From Micromonospora orduensis (GTDB lineage Bacteria; Actinomycetota; Actinomycetes; Mycobacteriales; Micromonosporaceae), in contig NZ_VDFY01000172.1 in the NCBI RefSeq assembly GCF_006228125.1, positions 1 through 53,266 on the forward strand: a stretch of DNA of 53,266 nt. Direction: 5' to 3'. The position numbers and the translations under genes were made by a program. Positions 10,125 through 17,467 of this stretch are shown piece by piece. The notes below the pieces were generated by a model. That model did not search any database. It saw only the letters and a program-made list of their open reading frames with translations, and was not told the origin of the DNA. The stretch's first letter is position 1. The number at the start of each line of letters is the position of its first letter.

Positions 10125-12727
10125 ACACGTCCGTCAACGACGGAGCGCCGATCGTCACCGAGGTGATGGATCCCGAGCTGCGGTCCGCCATCGGCCGGAT
10201 CGCCCGGGTTCCCCAGCTCCTGATCGCCTGCGACTACGACGGCACACTGGCGCCGATCGTGGAGGACCCGAGCACCGCCGTACCCCTGCCCGAGTCGGTG
10301 GCCGCGATCCGCGCGCTCGCCGCGCTCCCGCAGACCACCGTGGCTGTCGTCTCCGGCCGGGCGCTGCGCGACCTGGCCGCGCTCTCCCGCCTGCCCAGTG
10401 AGGTGCACCTCGTCGGCAGCCACGGCTCCGAGTTCGACATCGGCTTCGTCGAGCGACTCTCCCCCGAGCTGGTGGCGGTGCGCCAGCGGGTACGCAACGC
10501 GCTGCGCGAGATCGCCGCCGAGCACCCAGGGATCCGGCTGGAACGCAAGCCGGCAAGCGTCGCCATGCACACCCGTGGGGTCGACCCGCAGGTCGCCGCC
10601 GCCGCCATCGAGGCGGTCCGCAACGGCCCGGCCACCTTCGATGGGGTCACGGTCACCCAGGGCAAGGAGGTCATCGAACTCTCGGTGGTGGCCACCCACA
10701 AGGGCACCGCGATCGACCAGCTCCGGACCCAGCTCGCGGCCAGCGCGGTGCTGTTCATCGGCGACGACGTCACCGACGAGAACGCGTTCGGCAACCTGCA
10801 CGGTCCTGACCTCGGCATCAAGATCGGCCCCGGCGAGACCCAGGCCGCCTACCGGGTGGCCGAGCCGCTCGACGCGGCCCGCACGCTCGGGCTGCTGCTG
10901 GAGACCCGCCGGCACTGGTTGTTCGGTGAGCGGGCGGTGCCCATCGAGCGGCACTCGATGCTCTCCAACGGCCGTACCGTCGCCCTGCTCACCCCCGAGG
11001 CCAAGGTCAGCTGGCTCTGCCACCCCAAGCCCGACTCGGCGGCGATCTTCGCCGACCTGGTCGGCGGCAGCCCGGCCGGTCACTTCAGCGTCGCCCCGGA
11101 ACGCGGGGGCATCCCGCTGGGCCAGCGCTACCGCTCGGGCACGATGACCGTGGAGACCCGGTGGTCCGGGCTCACCGTCACCGACTGGCTGGACAAGCCG
11201 GCCCGCGAGACCACCCCCGACGGCCCAGCCGTCGTCACCGGCGACTCCACACTGGTCCGGGTGCTCACCGGCAACGGCAAGGCCCGGCTGGAGTTCGCCC
11301 CCCGGCCCGAGTTCGGTCAGGTCGCCGTGCAGTTGCAGCCACTCGGCGACGGCCTGCTGGTGCTCGGCTCCAACGAACCGATCGCCCTCTACTCCCCCGG
11401 CGTCGAGTGGCAGGTCAACAACGACGGCGGGTACGAGACCGCCAAGGCCGTCGTCGACCTCTCCGCCGCCGGTGGGCAGGTCGTGCTGGAGCTGCGCTTC
11501 GGCACGCACAGCCTGGAGCACCACCGGGTGCCGATCCACGAGCGGCAGGCCGCCGCCGAGCAGCCGTGGAAGGACTGGGTGGCCTCGCTGCGGCTGCCAT
11601 CGACCTCCCGCGACCTGGTCGCCCGCAGCGCGCTCACCCTGCGCGGCCTCTGCCACGAGGCCACCGGTTCGATCCTGGCCGCGGCCACCACCTCGCTCCC
11701 CGAGGAACTGGGCGGCGTCCGCAACTGGGACTACCGCTACTGCTGGCTGCGCGACGCGGCGCTGACCGCCCGCGCGCTCGTCGACCTCGGCTCCATCGAG
11801 GAGGCCGAGGCGTTCCTGCGCTGGGTGGACGGCTGCATCGAACGCACCGGCGGCCACCCGGAGCGCCTGCACCCGCTGTACACCATCGACGGGTACGAGC
11901 TGGGCGCCGAGGCGGTCATCGACACGCTGCCCGGGTACGCCGGCTCCCGGCCGGTGCGGGTCGGCAACCTCGCCAACCACCAGCTCCAACTGGACGTCTT
12001 CGGCCCGATCGCCGACTTGATCGCGGCGGTCGCCGACGCCCGTGGTTCGGTCCGCGACGACGAGTGGCGGGTCCTGGAGAACATGGTCGAGGCGGTCCGC
12101 CGCCGCTGGCACGAGCCCGACCACGGCATCTGGGAGGCCCGGCTGCCACCACGGCACCACGTGTTCTCCAAGGTGATGTGCTGGATGACAGTCGACCGGG
12201 CGCTGCACGTGATGCGCCAGCACGGTGGCGAGGACCGACCCGAGTGGAAGGACCTGCGCGACCGGATCGGCGCCAACGTGCTGGAGCACGGCTGGCACTC
12301 CGAGGTCGAGGCGTACAGCGTCGCGTACGGCGACGAGGACATGGACGCGTCGTCGCTGTGGATCGGCCTGTCCGGTCTGCTCCCCGGGGACGACCCGCGC
12401 TTCCTGTCCACCGTGCTGAAGATCGAGGCGGACCTGCGCAGCGGCCCGGTCGTCTACCGGTACCACTGGGACGACGGCCTGCCCGGCCGTGAGGGCGGCT
12501 TCCACATCTGCACGGCGTGGCTGATCGAGGCGTACCTGCGCACCGGCCGCCGCACCGACGCCGAGGAACTGTTCGCGCAGATGGTGCTCACCGCCGGCCC
12601 CACCGGCCTGCTCCCCGAGCAGTACGACCCGCTCGCCGAGCGCGGCCTGGGCAACCACCCGCAGGCGTACAGCCACCTCGGGCTGATCCGCTGCGCCCTG
12701 CTGCTGGACAACATGCTCAAGCAGTAG
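10121..12727 (+). CDS. otsB: Fused trehalose-6-phosphate phosphatase and GH15 hydrolase
   Basis: An 868-residue two-domain protein. Residues 30-260 are a HAD-type trehalose phosphatase: nucleophile motif [10 protein letters not shown] (Asp 38 and Asp 40), VVSGRAL and [12 protein letters not shown]. Residues from about 270 to the end form a GH15 (alpha/alpha)6 hydrolase with [27 protein letters not shown] and a late catalytic-base motif [10 protein letters not shown]15 enzymes of this branch include actinobacterial trehalases and glucoamylases. OtsB alone would complete trehalose synthesis; the attached hydrolase could degrade trehalose or another alpha-glucoside. The GTG start overlaps the otsA stop. 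No frameshift separates the domains, so the fusion looks genuine. Confidence 0.9.
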   Translation: MNTSVNDGAPIVTEVMDPELRSAIGRIARVPQLLIACDYDGTLAPIVEDPSTAVPLPESVAAIRALAALPQTTVAVVSGRALRDLAALSRLPSEVHLVGSHGSEFDIGFVERLSPELVAVRQRVRNALREIAAEHPGIRLERKPASVAMHTRGVDPQVAAAAIEAVRNGPATFDGVTVTQGKEVIELSVVATHKGTAIDQLRTQLAASAVLFIGDDVTDENAFGNLHGPDLGIKIGPGETQAAYRVAEPLDAARTLGLLLETRRHWLFGERAVPIERHSMLSNGRTVALLTPEAKVSWLCHPKPDSAAIFADLVGGSPAGHFSVAPERGGIPLGQRYRSGTMTVETRWSGLTVTDWLDKPARETTPDGPAVVTGDSTLVRVLTGNGKARLEFAPRPEFGQVAVQLQPLGDGLLVLGSNEPIALYSPGVEWQVNNDGGYETAKAVVDLSAAGGQVVLELRFGTHSLEHHRVPIHERQAAAEQPWKDWVASLRLPSTSRDLVARSALTLRGLCHEATGSILAAATTSLPEELGGVRNWDYRYCWLRDAALTARALVDLGSIEEAEAFLRWVDGCIERTGGHPERLHPLYTIDGYELGAEAVIDTLPGYAGSRPVRVGNLANHQLQLDVFGPIADLIAAVADARGSVRDDEWRVLENMVEAVRRRWHEPDHGIWEARLPPRHHVFSKVMCWMTVDRALHVMRQHGGEDRPEWKDLRDRIGANVLEHGWHSEVEAYSVAYGDEDMDASSLWIGLSGLLPGDDPRFLSTVLKIEADLRSGPVVYRYHWDDGLPGREGGFHICTAWLIEAYLRTGRRTDAEELFAQMVLTAGPTGLLPEQYDPLAERGLGNHPQAYSHLGLIRCALLLDNMLKQ

Positions 12728-12741
12728 TTCGACCGACAGAC

Positions 12742-12777
12742 CACGACGGGCCGGAGCAGCGCTGCTCCGGCCCGTCG
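12742..12777. terminator. Perfect 36-base palindrome between convergent genes
   Basis: ACGACGGGCCGGAGCAGC is followed at once by its exact reverse complement. It starts 14 bases after the otsB stop and ends 15 bases before the stop of the convergent small gene, so it can terminate both directions. There is no T tract. Confidence 0.75.
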
Positions 12778-12792
12778 TCTGTGCCGGCACCT

Positions 12793-13065
12793 CTACGCGG
12801 TTTCGGGGACACCGACCCGCTTCCTTCGCGCCGATTTCCTCACCACGACGGGTGCCGGCGCGACACGCAGCCCGGCTTTCACGATGTAGAGTTCGCGCTT
12901 CTCCTTGGCCATCCCCCGTGCGTCAAGCACGTAGCCCGTAACCCATGTCCACCCGTTGTATGGGTCGACCTCGCCGAGGGACACCAGCCGCATCAACAGC
13001 GCGCGGTCTCCCGTGAACTGCACCGAGCAGGCCGGGCCGATGAACACGACGTCTCCCGGCTTCAC
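12793..13065 (-). CDS. Small hypothetical protein, third gene of mini-cassette
   Basis: A 90-residue protein beginning VKPGDVVFIGPACSVQF, with a mixed beta-rich core (YNGWTWVTGYVLD, ELYIVKAGLRV) and a basic tail (VVRKSARRKR). I do not recognise a domain. The GTG at 13065 overlaps the stop of the preceding gene in a GTGA junction, which fixes the start and indicates coupling; a longer frame to 13284 only shadows that gene. The basic C-terminus might bind nucleic acid, but this is speculation. Conserved hypotheticals like this are frequent in Micromonospora as far as I recall. Confidence 0.72.
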   Translation of the reverse strand: MKPGDVVFIGPACSVQFTGDRALLMRLVSLGEVDPYNGWTWVTGYVLDARGMAKEKRELYIVKAGLRVAPAPVVVRKSARRKRVGVPETA

Positions 13066-13274
13066 GGCAGCCACCCGATGAACCTGCGCCGCAGCACGTC
13101 GGCCGGAGCCCAGCTCATGTCCTGACCGGCGGAGATCAGGCACAGATTCATGTAGTAGGCCAGGGATATCCGCTCGCACTCCCCCAGCAGCTCCGTACGA
13201 CGTGTGGCACAGGGCCAGGGCCGGTCGCATGTCTCGCACAGCCACAGCGGCAGGACCGGTCCATGGTTGGTCAT
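13062..13274 (-). CDS. Small Cys-rich protein, second gene of mini-cassette
   Basis: A 70-residue protein with a four-Cys N-terminus: LWLCETCDRPWPCATRR. The CxxC-x4-PC-x-TR pattern suggests a small metal-binding knuckle, followed by a helical region (ISLAYYMNLCLISAGQDM). Proteins of this type in Micromonosporaceae are often labelled flavin reductase, which the sequence does not support. Its ATG at 13274 shares a base with the stop of the first cassette gene (TGATG), and its own stop overlaps the next start, so all three genes are probably made as one coupled unit. Function unknown. Confidence 0.75.
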   Translation of the reverse strand: MTNHGPVLPLWLCETCDRPWPCATRRTELLGECERISLAYYMNLCLISAGQDMSWAPADVLRRRFIGWLP

Positions 13275-13456
13275 CAGTGCTCACCTGGCCAGTGACCTCT
13301 GTTCACGGGAATCTTGTGCCTGGTCCGGCACGGCAGCTCATTCCCGCATCCGCAGACGTTCCGCCACCTCGTCCACGACCACACCGGCTTATGTCGACGG
13401 ACGAGGGTTAGCGCTACGGCGGCCAGATACCCCGCATAGGAGACCCGTCGTGTCAT
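13274..13456 (-). CDS. Small Cys-rich protein, first gene of mini-cassette
   Basis: A 60-residue basic protein with an N-terminal hydrophobic stretch (SYAGYLAAVALTLV) and a C-terminal knuckle CGCGNELPCRTRHKIPVNRGHWPG. Its PCRTR resembles the PCATR of the next gene product, so the two may share a fold. The ATG at 13456 (MTRRVSY) is preferred; a start at 13492 would add 12 residues. It is followed by a TGATG overlap with the second gene. The gene faces away from the HTH gene at 13558, with the shared promoter between them. Function unknown. Confidence 0.65.
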   Translation of the reverse strand: MTRRVSYAGYLAAVALTLVRRHKPVWSWTRWRNVCGCGNELPCRTRHKIPVNRGHWPGEH

Positions 13457-13484
13457 TCGTCCATGGCACCACAAAGGGTTGCCC

Positions 13485-13492
13485 TTGTACAA
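13485..13492. promoter_or_regulatory. Palindrome TTGTACAA in divergent promoter
   Basis: An 8-base perfect palindrome in the gap between the mini-cassette and the HTH gene, with GTTGT (13504-13508) repeating half of it. A plausible operator for the HTH protein encoded next door; this is inferred from position only. Confidence 0.4.
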
Positions 13493-13545
13493 CCCCCTGC
13501 GGAGTTGTCTTACCCGCTACACCCTGATGCAATCCCCTGGGGCCA

Positions 13546-13551
13546 TACCGT
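13546..13551 (+). promoter_or_regulatory. Leaderless -10 box (TACCGT) for the HTH gene
   Basis: TACCGT fits the actinobacterial -10 pattern TAnnnT and ends six bases before the GTG at 13558, the spacing expected when transcription starts at the start codon. No ribosome binding site is present. Confidence 0.5.
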
Positions 13552-13557
13552 CTGGTT

Positions 13558-13749
13558 GTGGAGCTGCTTGGGCTGGATGAGATCCGAGACTTGCTTGGCG
13601 GGATCAGCAAGCAGCGTGCCACGATCATCGTCGGCCGCAAGGGATTCCCTGACCCCCTCGCCACCCTCAGCATGGGCCGTGTCTGGGACGGCAAATCCGT
13701 GCGAGCCTGGATCGCCAAGAACCGCCCCGGCCCAGCCGACGAGGATTGA
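13558..13749 (+). CDS. Small HTH DNA-binding protein (AlpA/excisionase-like)
   Basis: A 63-residue protein consisting of one MerR/AlpA-type winged HTH: LLGLDEIRDLLGGISKQRAT (helix-turn-helix), then GFPDPLATLSMGRVWDGKSV and AWIAKNRPG, the classic wing and tail of excisionase-like regulators. Such proteins act as transcription factors or recombination directionality factors. The gene diverges from the three-gene mini-protein cassette and may control it. No integrase or phage gene lies nearby, so a regulatory job is more likely than excision. The start is a GTG six bases after a TACCGT box. Confidence 0.85.
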   Translation: MELLGLDEIRDLLGGISKQRATIIVGRKGFPDPLATLSMGRVWDGKSVRAWIAKNRPGPADED

Positions 13750-13844
13750 CCGACCGCAGCATCCGCCAGTTACCAGGCCGCCGAACGGCAGACGGACCCG
13801 GTCAGGTCCACCGCCGGCCGAGTTCACCGCCGCGCTTCGTCGCC

Positions 13845-15134
13845 TCACCCGTCGAGGGCGTTGACCACGTCGCCCACCACGACGACGGCGGGCGGGCGTA
13901 GGTCGGCCGTGAGCGCGTCGGCGGCCACCGCGTCGAGGGTGGACCGCAGCACCCGCTGGGTGCCGGTGGTGGCCTCCTGGACGACGGCGGCCGGCGTCTG
14001 CGGCGACCGACCGTGGGCGATGAGGGTGGCCGTGATAGCGGCGAGGTTCTTCAGCCCCATCAGGATCACCAGCGTGCCGTGAAGACCGGCGAGGGCGTCC
14101 CAGCGCACCAGCGAAGCCGGCGAGTCGGGTGCCAGGTGCCCGGAGACCACTGTGAACTCGTGCGCCACCCCCCGATGGGTGACCGGGATGCCGGCCGCGG
14201 CGGGCGCGGCGATCGAGCTGGTCACCCCGGGCACCACGGTCACCGGCACACCGGCCGACGCGCAGGCCAGCAACTCCTCTCCGCCACGGCCGAAGACGTA
14301 CGGGTCGCCGCCCTTGAGCCGCACCACCGAGGCGCCGGCCAGCGCGCGGTCGACCAGGATCTGGTTGATCTCCTCCTGGGCCCGGGACGGGCCGTAGGGG
14401 ATCTTCGAAGCGTCCACCAGCTCGACGTCCGGGCGCAGCTCGTCCAGGAGCAGCCCGGGCACCAGCCGGTCGGCGACCACCACGTCCGCCTCGGTGAGCA
14501 GCCGCCAACCCTTCACGGTGATCAGCTCCGGGTCCCCCGGCCCGGCCCCGACCAGCGCCACCCGCCCGGTCTGCCGCCCACCGGTCGCCCCGGTCGCGGC
14601 GTCGGGACGACTTGGCGCCACGGCGATCCCGTCCGGTGCCAGGCGAACGGCGAGCAGGTCGCGGACGGCGTCGCGGACGGTCATCGCCCGTCGGGGGTCG
14701 CCGCCGCCGAGCACCGCCACGGTGACCGGGCCGTGCCGGGTCACCGCCGGGGTCCAGGCGGTGGCGGCCGTCCGGTCGTCGGCCCGGACGCAGAAGATCC
14801 GCCGCTCGGCGGCGACGGCGCTCACCGACGCCGCCGCCATCGGGTCGTCGATGGCGACCTGGACCAGCCACGCCCCGTCCAGGTCCTCGGGCTGGAACCG
14901 GCGCGGCACCCAGTGCAGCCGACCCGCGTCGGCCCGGGCCTGCAGCGCCGGAGTCAGCTCCGGCGCCACCAGCAGCACGTCCGCACCGGCGTCCAGCAGC
15001 GCGGGCACCCGCCGGGTGGCGACCGCGCCGCCACCCACGACGACCACCCGCCGCCCGTGCAGCCGCAGACCGAGGGGGTACGGGTTGGAGGTCACCCCGC
15101 CGGGGCGGACGGCTCGTTCGTCGCCGGTGGTCAC
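13845..15134 (-). CDS. cysG: Siroheme synthase-type protein: precorrin-2 dehydrogenase and SUMT
   Basis: A 429-residue fusion. The N-terminal third is a precorrin-2 dehydrogenase with the Rossmann motif VVVVGGGAVATRRV; the rest is uroporphyrinogen-III C-methyltransferase with VGAGPGDPELITVKG, GGDPYVFGRGGEE and VVPGVTSSIAAP. It converts uroporphyrinogen III via precorrin-2 toward sirohydrochlorin, the branch point to siroheme and cobalamin; a ferrochelatase step may also reside in the N-terminal part. The GTG start at 15134 overlaps the cobT stop in GTGA, placing it last in the cobC-cobT-cysG operon. The name cobA is also used for such proteins in actinobacteria. Confidence 0.92.
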   Translation of the reverse strand: MTTGDERAVRPGGVTSNPYPLGLRLHGRRVVVVGGGAVATRRVPALLDAGADVLLVAPELTPALQARADAGRLHWVPRRFQPEDLDGAWLVQVAIDDPMAAASVSAVAAERRIFCVRADDRTAATAWTPAVTRHGPVTVAVLGGGDPRRAMTVRDAVRDLLAVRLAPDGIAVAPSRPDAATGATGGRQTGRVALVGAGPGDPELITVKGWRLLTEADVVVADRLVPGLLLDELRPDVELVDASKIPYGPSRAQEEINQILVDRALAGASVVRLKGGDPYVFGRGGEELLACASAGVPVTVVPGVTSSIAAPAAAGIPVTHRGVAHEFTVVSGHLAPDSPASLVRWDALAGLHGTLVILMGLKNLAAITATLIAHGRSPQTPAAVVQEATTGTQRVLRSTLDAVAADALTADLRPPAVVVVGDVVNALDG

Positions 15135-16264
15135 TTCTCGGCCACCCCGGCGGAGTCGAAGGTGGCCACCTCGTGCAGCACCCGCACCGCGCCGGTGACC
15201 ACTGGCAACGCCAGCAGCGCGCCGGTGCCCTCGCCGAGGCGCAGCCCCAGGTCGATCAGTGGGTCGAGGCCGAGGTGACGCAGCGCCACCGTGGCACCGG
15301 GCTCGGCCGAGCGGTGGCCGGCGACCATGGCGCAGACCGCCGCCGGGGCGAACGCGGCGGCGGCGAGCGCGGCCGAGACCGCGATCACGCCGTCCAGCAG
15401 CACCGGCGTCCGGCGCGCGGCGGCACCCAGGATCAGCCCGGCCAGGGCGGCGTGCTCCAGGCCACCGACGGCCGCCAGCACCCCCAGCGGGTCGGCCGGG
15501 TCGGGAGTGTGCCGGGCCAGCGCGGCCCGCACCACCGCCACCTTGCGCGCGTACGTCGGGTCGTCGACCCCGGTGCCCCGACCGGTGGCGTCGAGCGGGT
15601 CGGCGCCGGTGAACGCGGCGATCAGCGCGGCGGCGGGGGTGGTGTTGCCGATGCCCATGTCCCCGGTGAGCAGGATGCCGGCGCCGGCGTCGATCAGCTC
15701 GTCGGCGATCCGGATGCCGGTCTGCACCGCCGCCAGCGCCTCGTCCCGGGTCAGCGCCGCGGTCACCGTGAGGTCGCGGGTGCCCCGGCGGACCGACGCG
15801 ACAACCAGCCGGGGCACGGCCGGGTCGAGCACGGCCGGGCCTGTGACCGCCGGGTCGAGCGCGGCCGGGTCGGAGCCGGCCGGCGCGGCGGCCGGGTCGG
15901 TGGGCAGCGGGGTGGCCACTCCGACGTCGACCACGGTGACCGACGCGCCCGCCTGCCGGGCGAACGCGTTGACGACCGCCCCGCCGGCCAGGAAGTTGCC
16001 GATCATCTGCCCGGTGACCTCCTGCGGCCACGGGGACACGCCCTGGGCGTGCACCCCGTGGTCACCCGCGAAGATCGCCACCGCGGCCGGCTCGGGCAGC
16101 GGCGGCGGGCAGGCCCCGGCCAGGCCGGCGAGGCGTACCGACAGCTCCTCCAGCAGGCCCAGCGAGCCCGCCGGCTTGGTCAGCCGGCCGTGCAGCTCCC
16201 GGGCGGCGGCCATGGCGGCTTCGTCCGCCGGGCGGATCGCCGCGATCGTGGTCTCCAGCATCAT
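15131..16264 (-). CDS. cobT: Nicotinate-nucleotide-dimethylbenzimidazole phosphoribosyltransferase
   Basis: A 377-residue enzyme that activates the lower ligand of cobalamin by making alpha-ribazole phosphate from NaMN and dimethylbenzimidazole. Typical blocks are KPAGSLGLLEEL, AIFAGDHGVHAQGVS, TGDMGIGNTTPAAAL and LRLGEGTGALLAL, the last holding the catalytic Glu. Between about residues 115 and 135 it carries an extra Pro/Ala/Asp stretch built from a 10-residue duplication (LDPAV twice), not part of the usual fold. The ATG at 16264 overlaps the cobC stop in ATGA; a second ATG follows at once. Confidence 0.93.
   Translation of the reverse strand: MMLETTIAAIRPADEAAMAAARELHGRLTKPAGSLGLLEELSVRLAGLAGACPPPLPEPAAVAIFAGDHGVHAQGVSPWPQEVTGQMIGNFLAGGAVVNAFARQAGASVTVVDVGVATPLPTDPAAAPAGSDPAALDPAVTGPAVLDPAVPRLVVASVRRGTRDLTVTAALTRDEALAAVQTGIRIADELIDAGAGILLTGDMGIGNTTPAAALIAAFTGADPLDATGRGTGVDDPTYARKVAVVRAALARHTPDPADPLGVLAAVGGLEHAALAGLILGAAARRTPVLLDGVIAVSAALAAAAFAPAAVCAMVAGHRSAEPGATVALRHLGLDPLIDLGLRLGEGTGALLALPVVTGAVRVLHEVATFDSAGVAEK
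15821..15868. repeat. In-frame 30-base tandem duplication in cobT
   Basis: CGGGTCGAGC, one variable base, CGGCCGGG occurs at 15821-15838 and again at 15851-15868, spaced 30 bases. The duplication is in frame and yields the repeated LDPAV in CobT. Confidence 0.65.
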
Positions 16265-17346
16265 GCCTCCATGGTCTCGCGCAGCACGTCGATGAACGCG
16301 TCGGTGGTGTTGCGGTCGCGTACCGCCACCCGTAGCCAGTCCGGGCCGAGGCCGGGGAACGTGTCGCCCCGGCGCACCGCCCAGCCGCGCTCGCGCAGGG
16401 CGGCTCGTACCCGGCTCGCGCCGGGCAGGTGCAGCAGGACGAACGCGCTGGCGGGACGGCCGACGACGCGTACACCGGGCAGGTCGGCCAGGCGGGCGAC
16501 CAGGTGGTCGCGGTCGGCGGCGAGACCGGCGGCGATCGCGCGTTCGGCCTGGACCGCGACGGACGTGGCGCAGGCCGACGCGGCGACCAGCGCCGGGGTG
16601 GAGACGGCCCACAGCGGCTGGACGGCGGCCAGCCGGGACAGCAGTTCCCGCGCGCCGAGCAGGTAGCCGATCCGCAACCCGGCCAGGCCCCACGTCTTGG
16701 TGAGGCTGCGCACCACGAGCAGGCCGGGCAGGTCGCGCCGCTCGGCCAGCGACTCCGGCTCACCGGGGCGCCCGGGGGCGATTGTGGTGTCGGCGAACGC
16801 CTCGTCGACCACCAGCACCCGGCCGGGGCGGGCCAGCGCGGCCACCGTCTCCGCCGGGTGCAGCACGGAGGTGGGATTCGTCGGGTTGCCGATCATCACC
16901 AGGTCGGCGTCGGCGGGCACCCGGGACGCGTCGAGCCGGAAGTCCTCGGCGGGGTCCAGCAGCACCCGCTCGACCTGGTGGCCGGCGGCCCGCAACGCCG
17001 CCTCCGGCTCGGTGAACTGGGGGTGCACCACCACCGGGCGGCGGACGCCGCGCAGCGCCTGGGCGATCAGCACGAAGCCCTCGGCGGCGCCGGCGGTGAG
17101 CAGCACCTCGTTCGGGTGACGGCGGTGCCGGGCGGCGACCGCCGCCCGGGCCGGCGCCGGGTCCGGATAGCGGGCCAGCTCGGTCAGGGTCGCGGCGATC
17201 GGGTCGGCCAGCCACTGCGGCAGGGGCGCCTGACGCACGTTGACGGCGAGGTCGACCAGGCCGGCGGTCGCCTCCGCGTCGCCGTGGTGTGCGAGGTCCG
17301 GCTCGGTCCCGCCGGACGGGGTCGGCGCGCTCGGCTGATCAGGCAT
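16261..17346 (-). CDS. cobC: Threonine-phosphate decarboxylase-like aminotransferase (CobC)
   Basis: A 361-residue fold-type I PLP enzyme of the histidinol-phosphate aminotransferase group. The PLP Lys is in SLTKTWGLAGLRIGY, the substrate/PLP motif GNPTNPTS and the Asp in VLVVDEAFAD are intact. Next to cobT and cysG it most likely makes aminopropanol phosphate, or an equivalent, for the nucleotide loop of cobalamin, as the CobC/CobD-type proteins do. The ATG at 17346 (MPDQPS) opens the operon; a longer frame upstream is shadow. It is divergent from the penicillin-binding protein, 121 bases away. Confidence 0.87.
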   Translation of the reverse strand: MPDQPSAPTPSGGTEPDLAHHGDAEATAGLVDLAVNVRQAPLPQWLADPIAATLTELARYPDPAPARAAVAARHRRHPNEVLLTAGAAEGFVLIAQALRGVRRPVVVHPQFTEPEAALRAAGHQVERVLLDPAEDFRLDASRVPADADLVMIGNPTNPTSVLHPAETVAALARPGRVLVVDEAFADTTIAPGRPGEPESLAERRDLPGLLVVRSLTKTWGLAGLRIGYLLGARELLSRLAAVQPLWAVSTPALVAASACATSVAVQAERAIAAGLAADRDHLVARLADLPGVRVVGRPASAFVLLHLPGASRVRAALRERGWAVRRGDTFPGLGPDWLRVAVRDRNTTDAFIDVLRETMEA

Positions 17347-17455
17347 GTCCGCGATCCTGCCGGGAAGGCGGCCGGTGGGACAGCCGATCTCGACGTAAGC
17401 CGCGTCACCACTCGCCGGTTTAAGAGTTTTTCTCATGTACGAATCGGAAATGTCA

Positions 17456-17461
17456 TAACTT
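17456..17461 (+). promoter_or_regulatory. Leaderless -10 box (TAACTT) for the PBP gene
   Basis: TAACTT matches TAnnnT and ends six bases before the GTG at 17468; no ribosome binding site is visible, so the transcript is probably leaderless. Confidence 0.5.
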
Positions 17462-17467
17462 GACCCT

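Noticed and set aside
10043..12790. A 915-codon open frame on the minus strand opposite otsB-GH15
   Set aside because: Its translation is Gly/Arg/Val/Gln-rich low-complexity text, a usual shadow of a high-GC gene; the plus strand encodes clear phosphatase and GH15 motifs.
13062..13274. Flavin reductase annotation for the 70-residue protein
   Set aside because: The protein is far too short and has no flavin or nucleotide binding motif; it carries a Cys knuckle instead.
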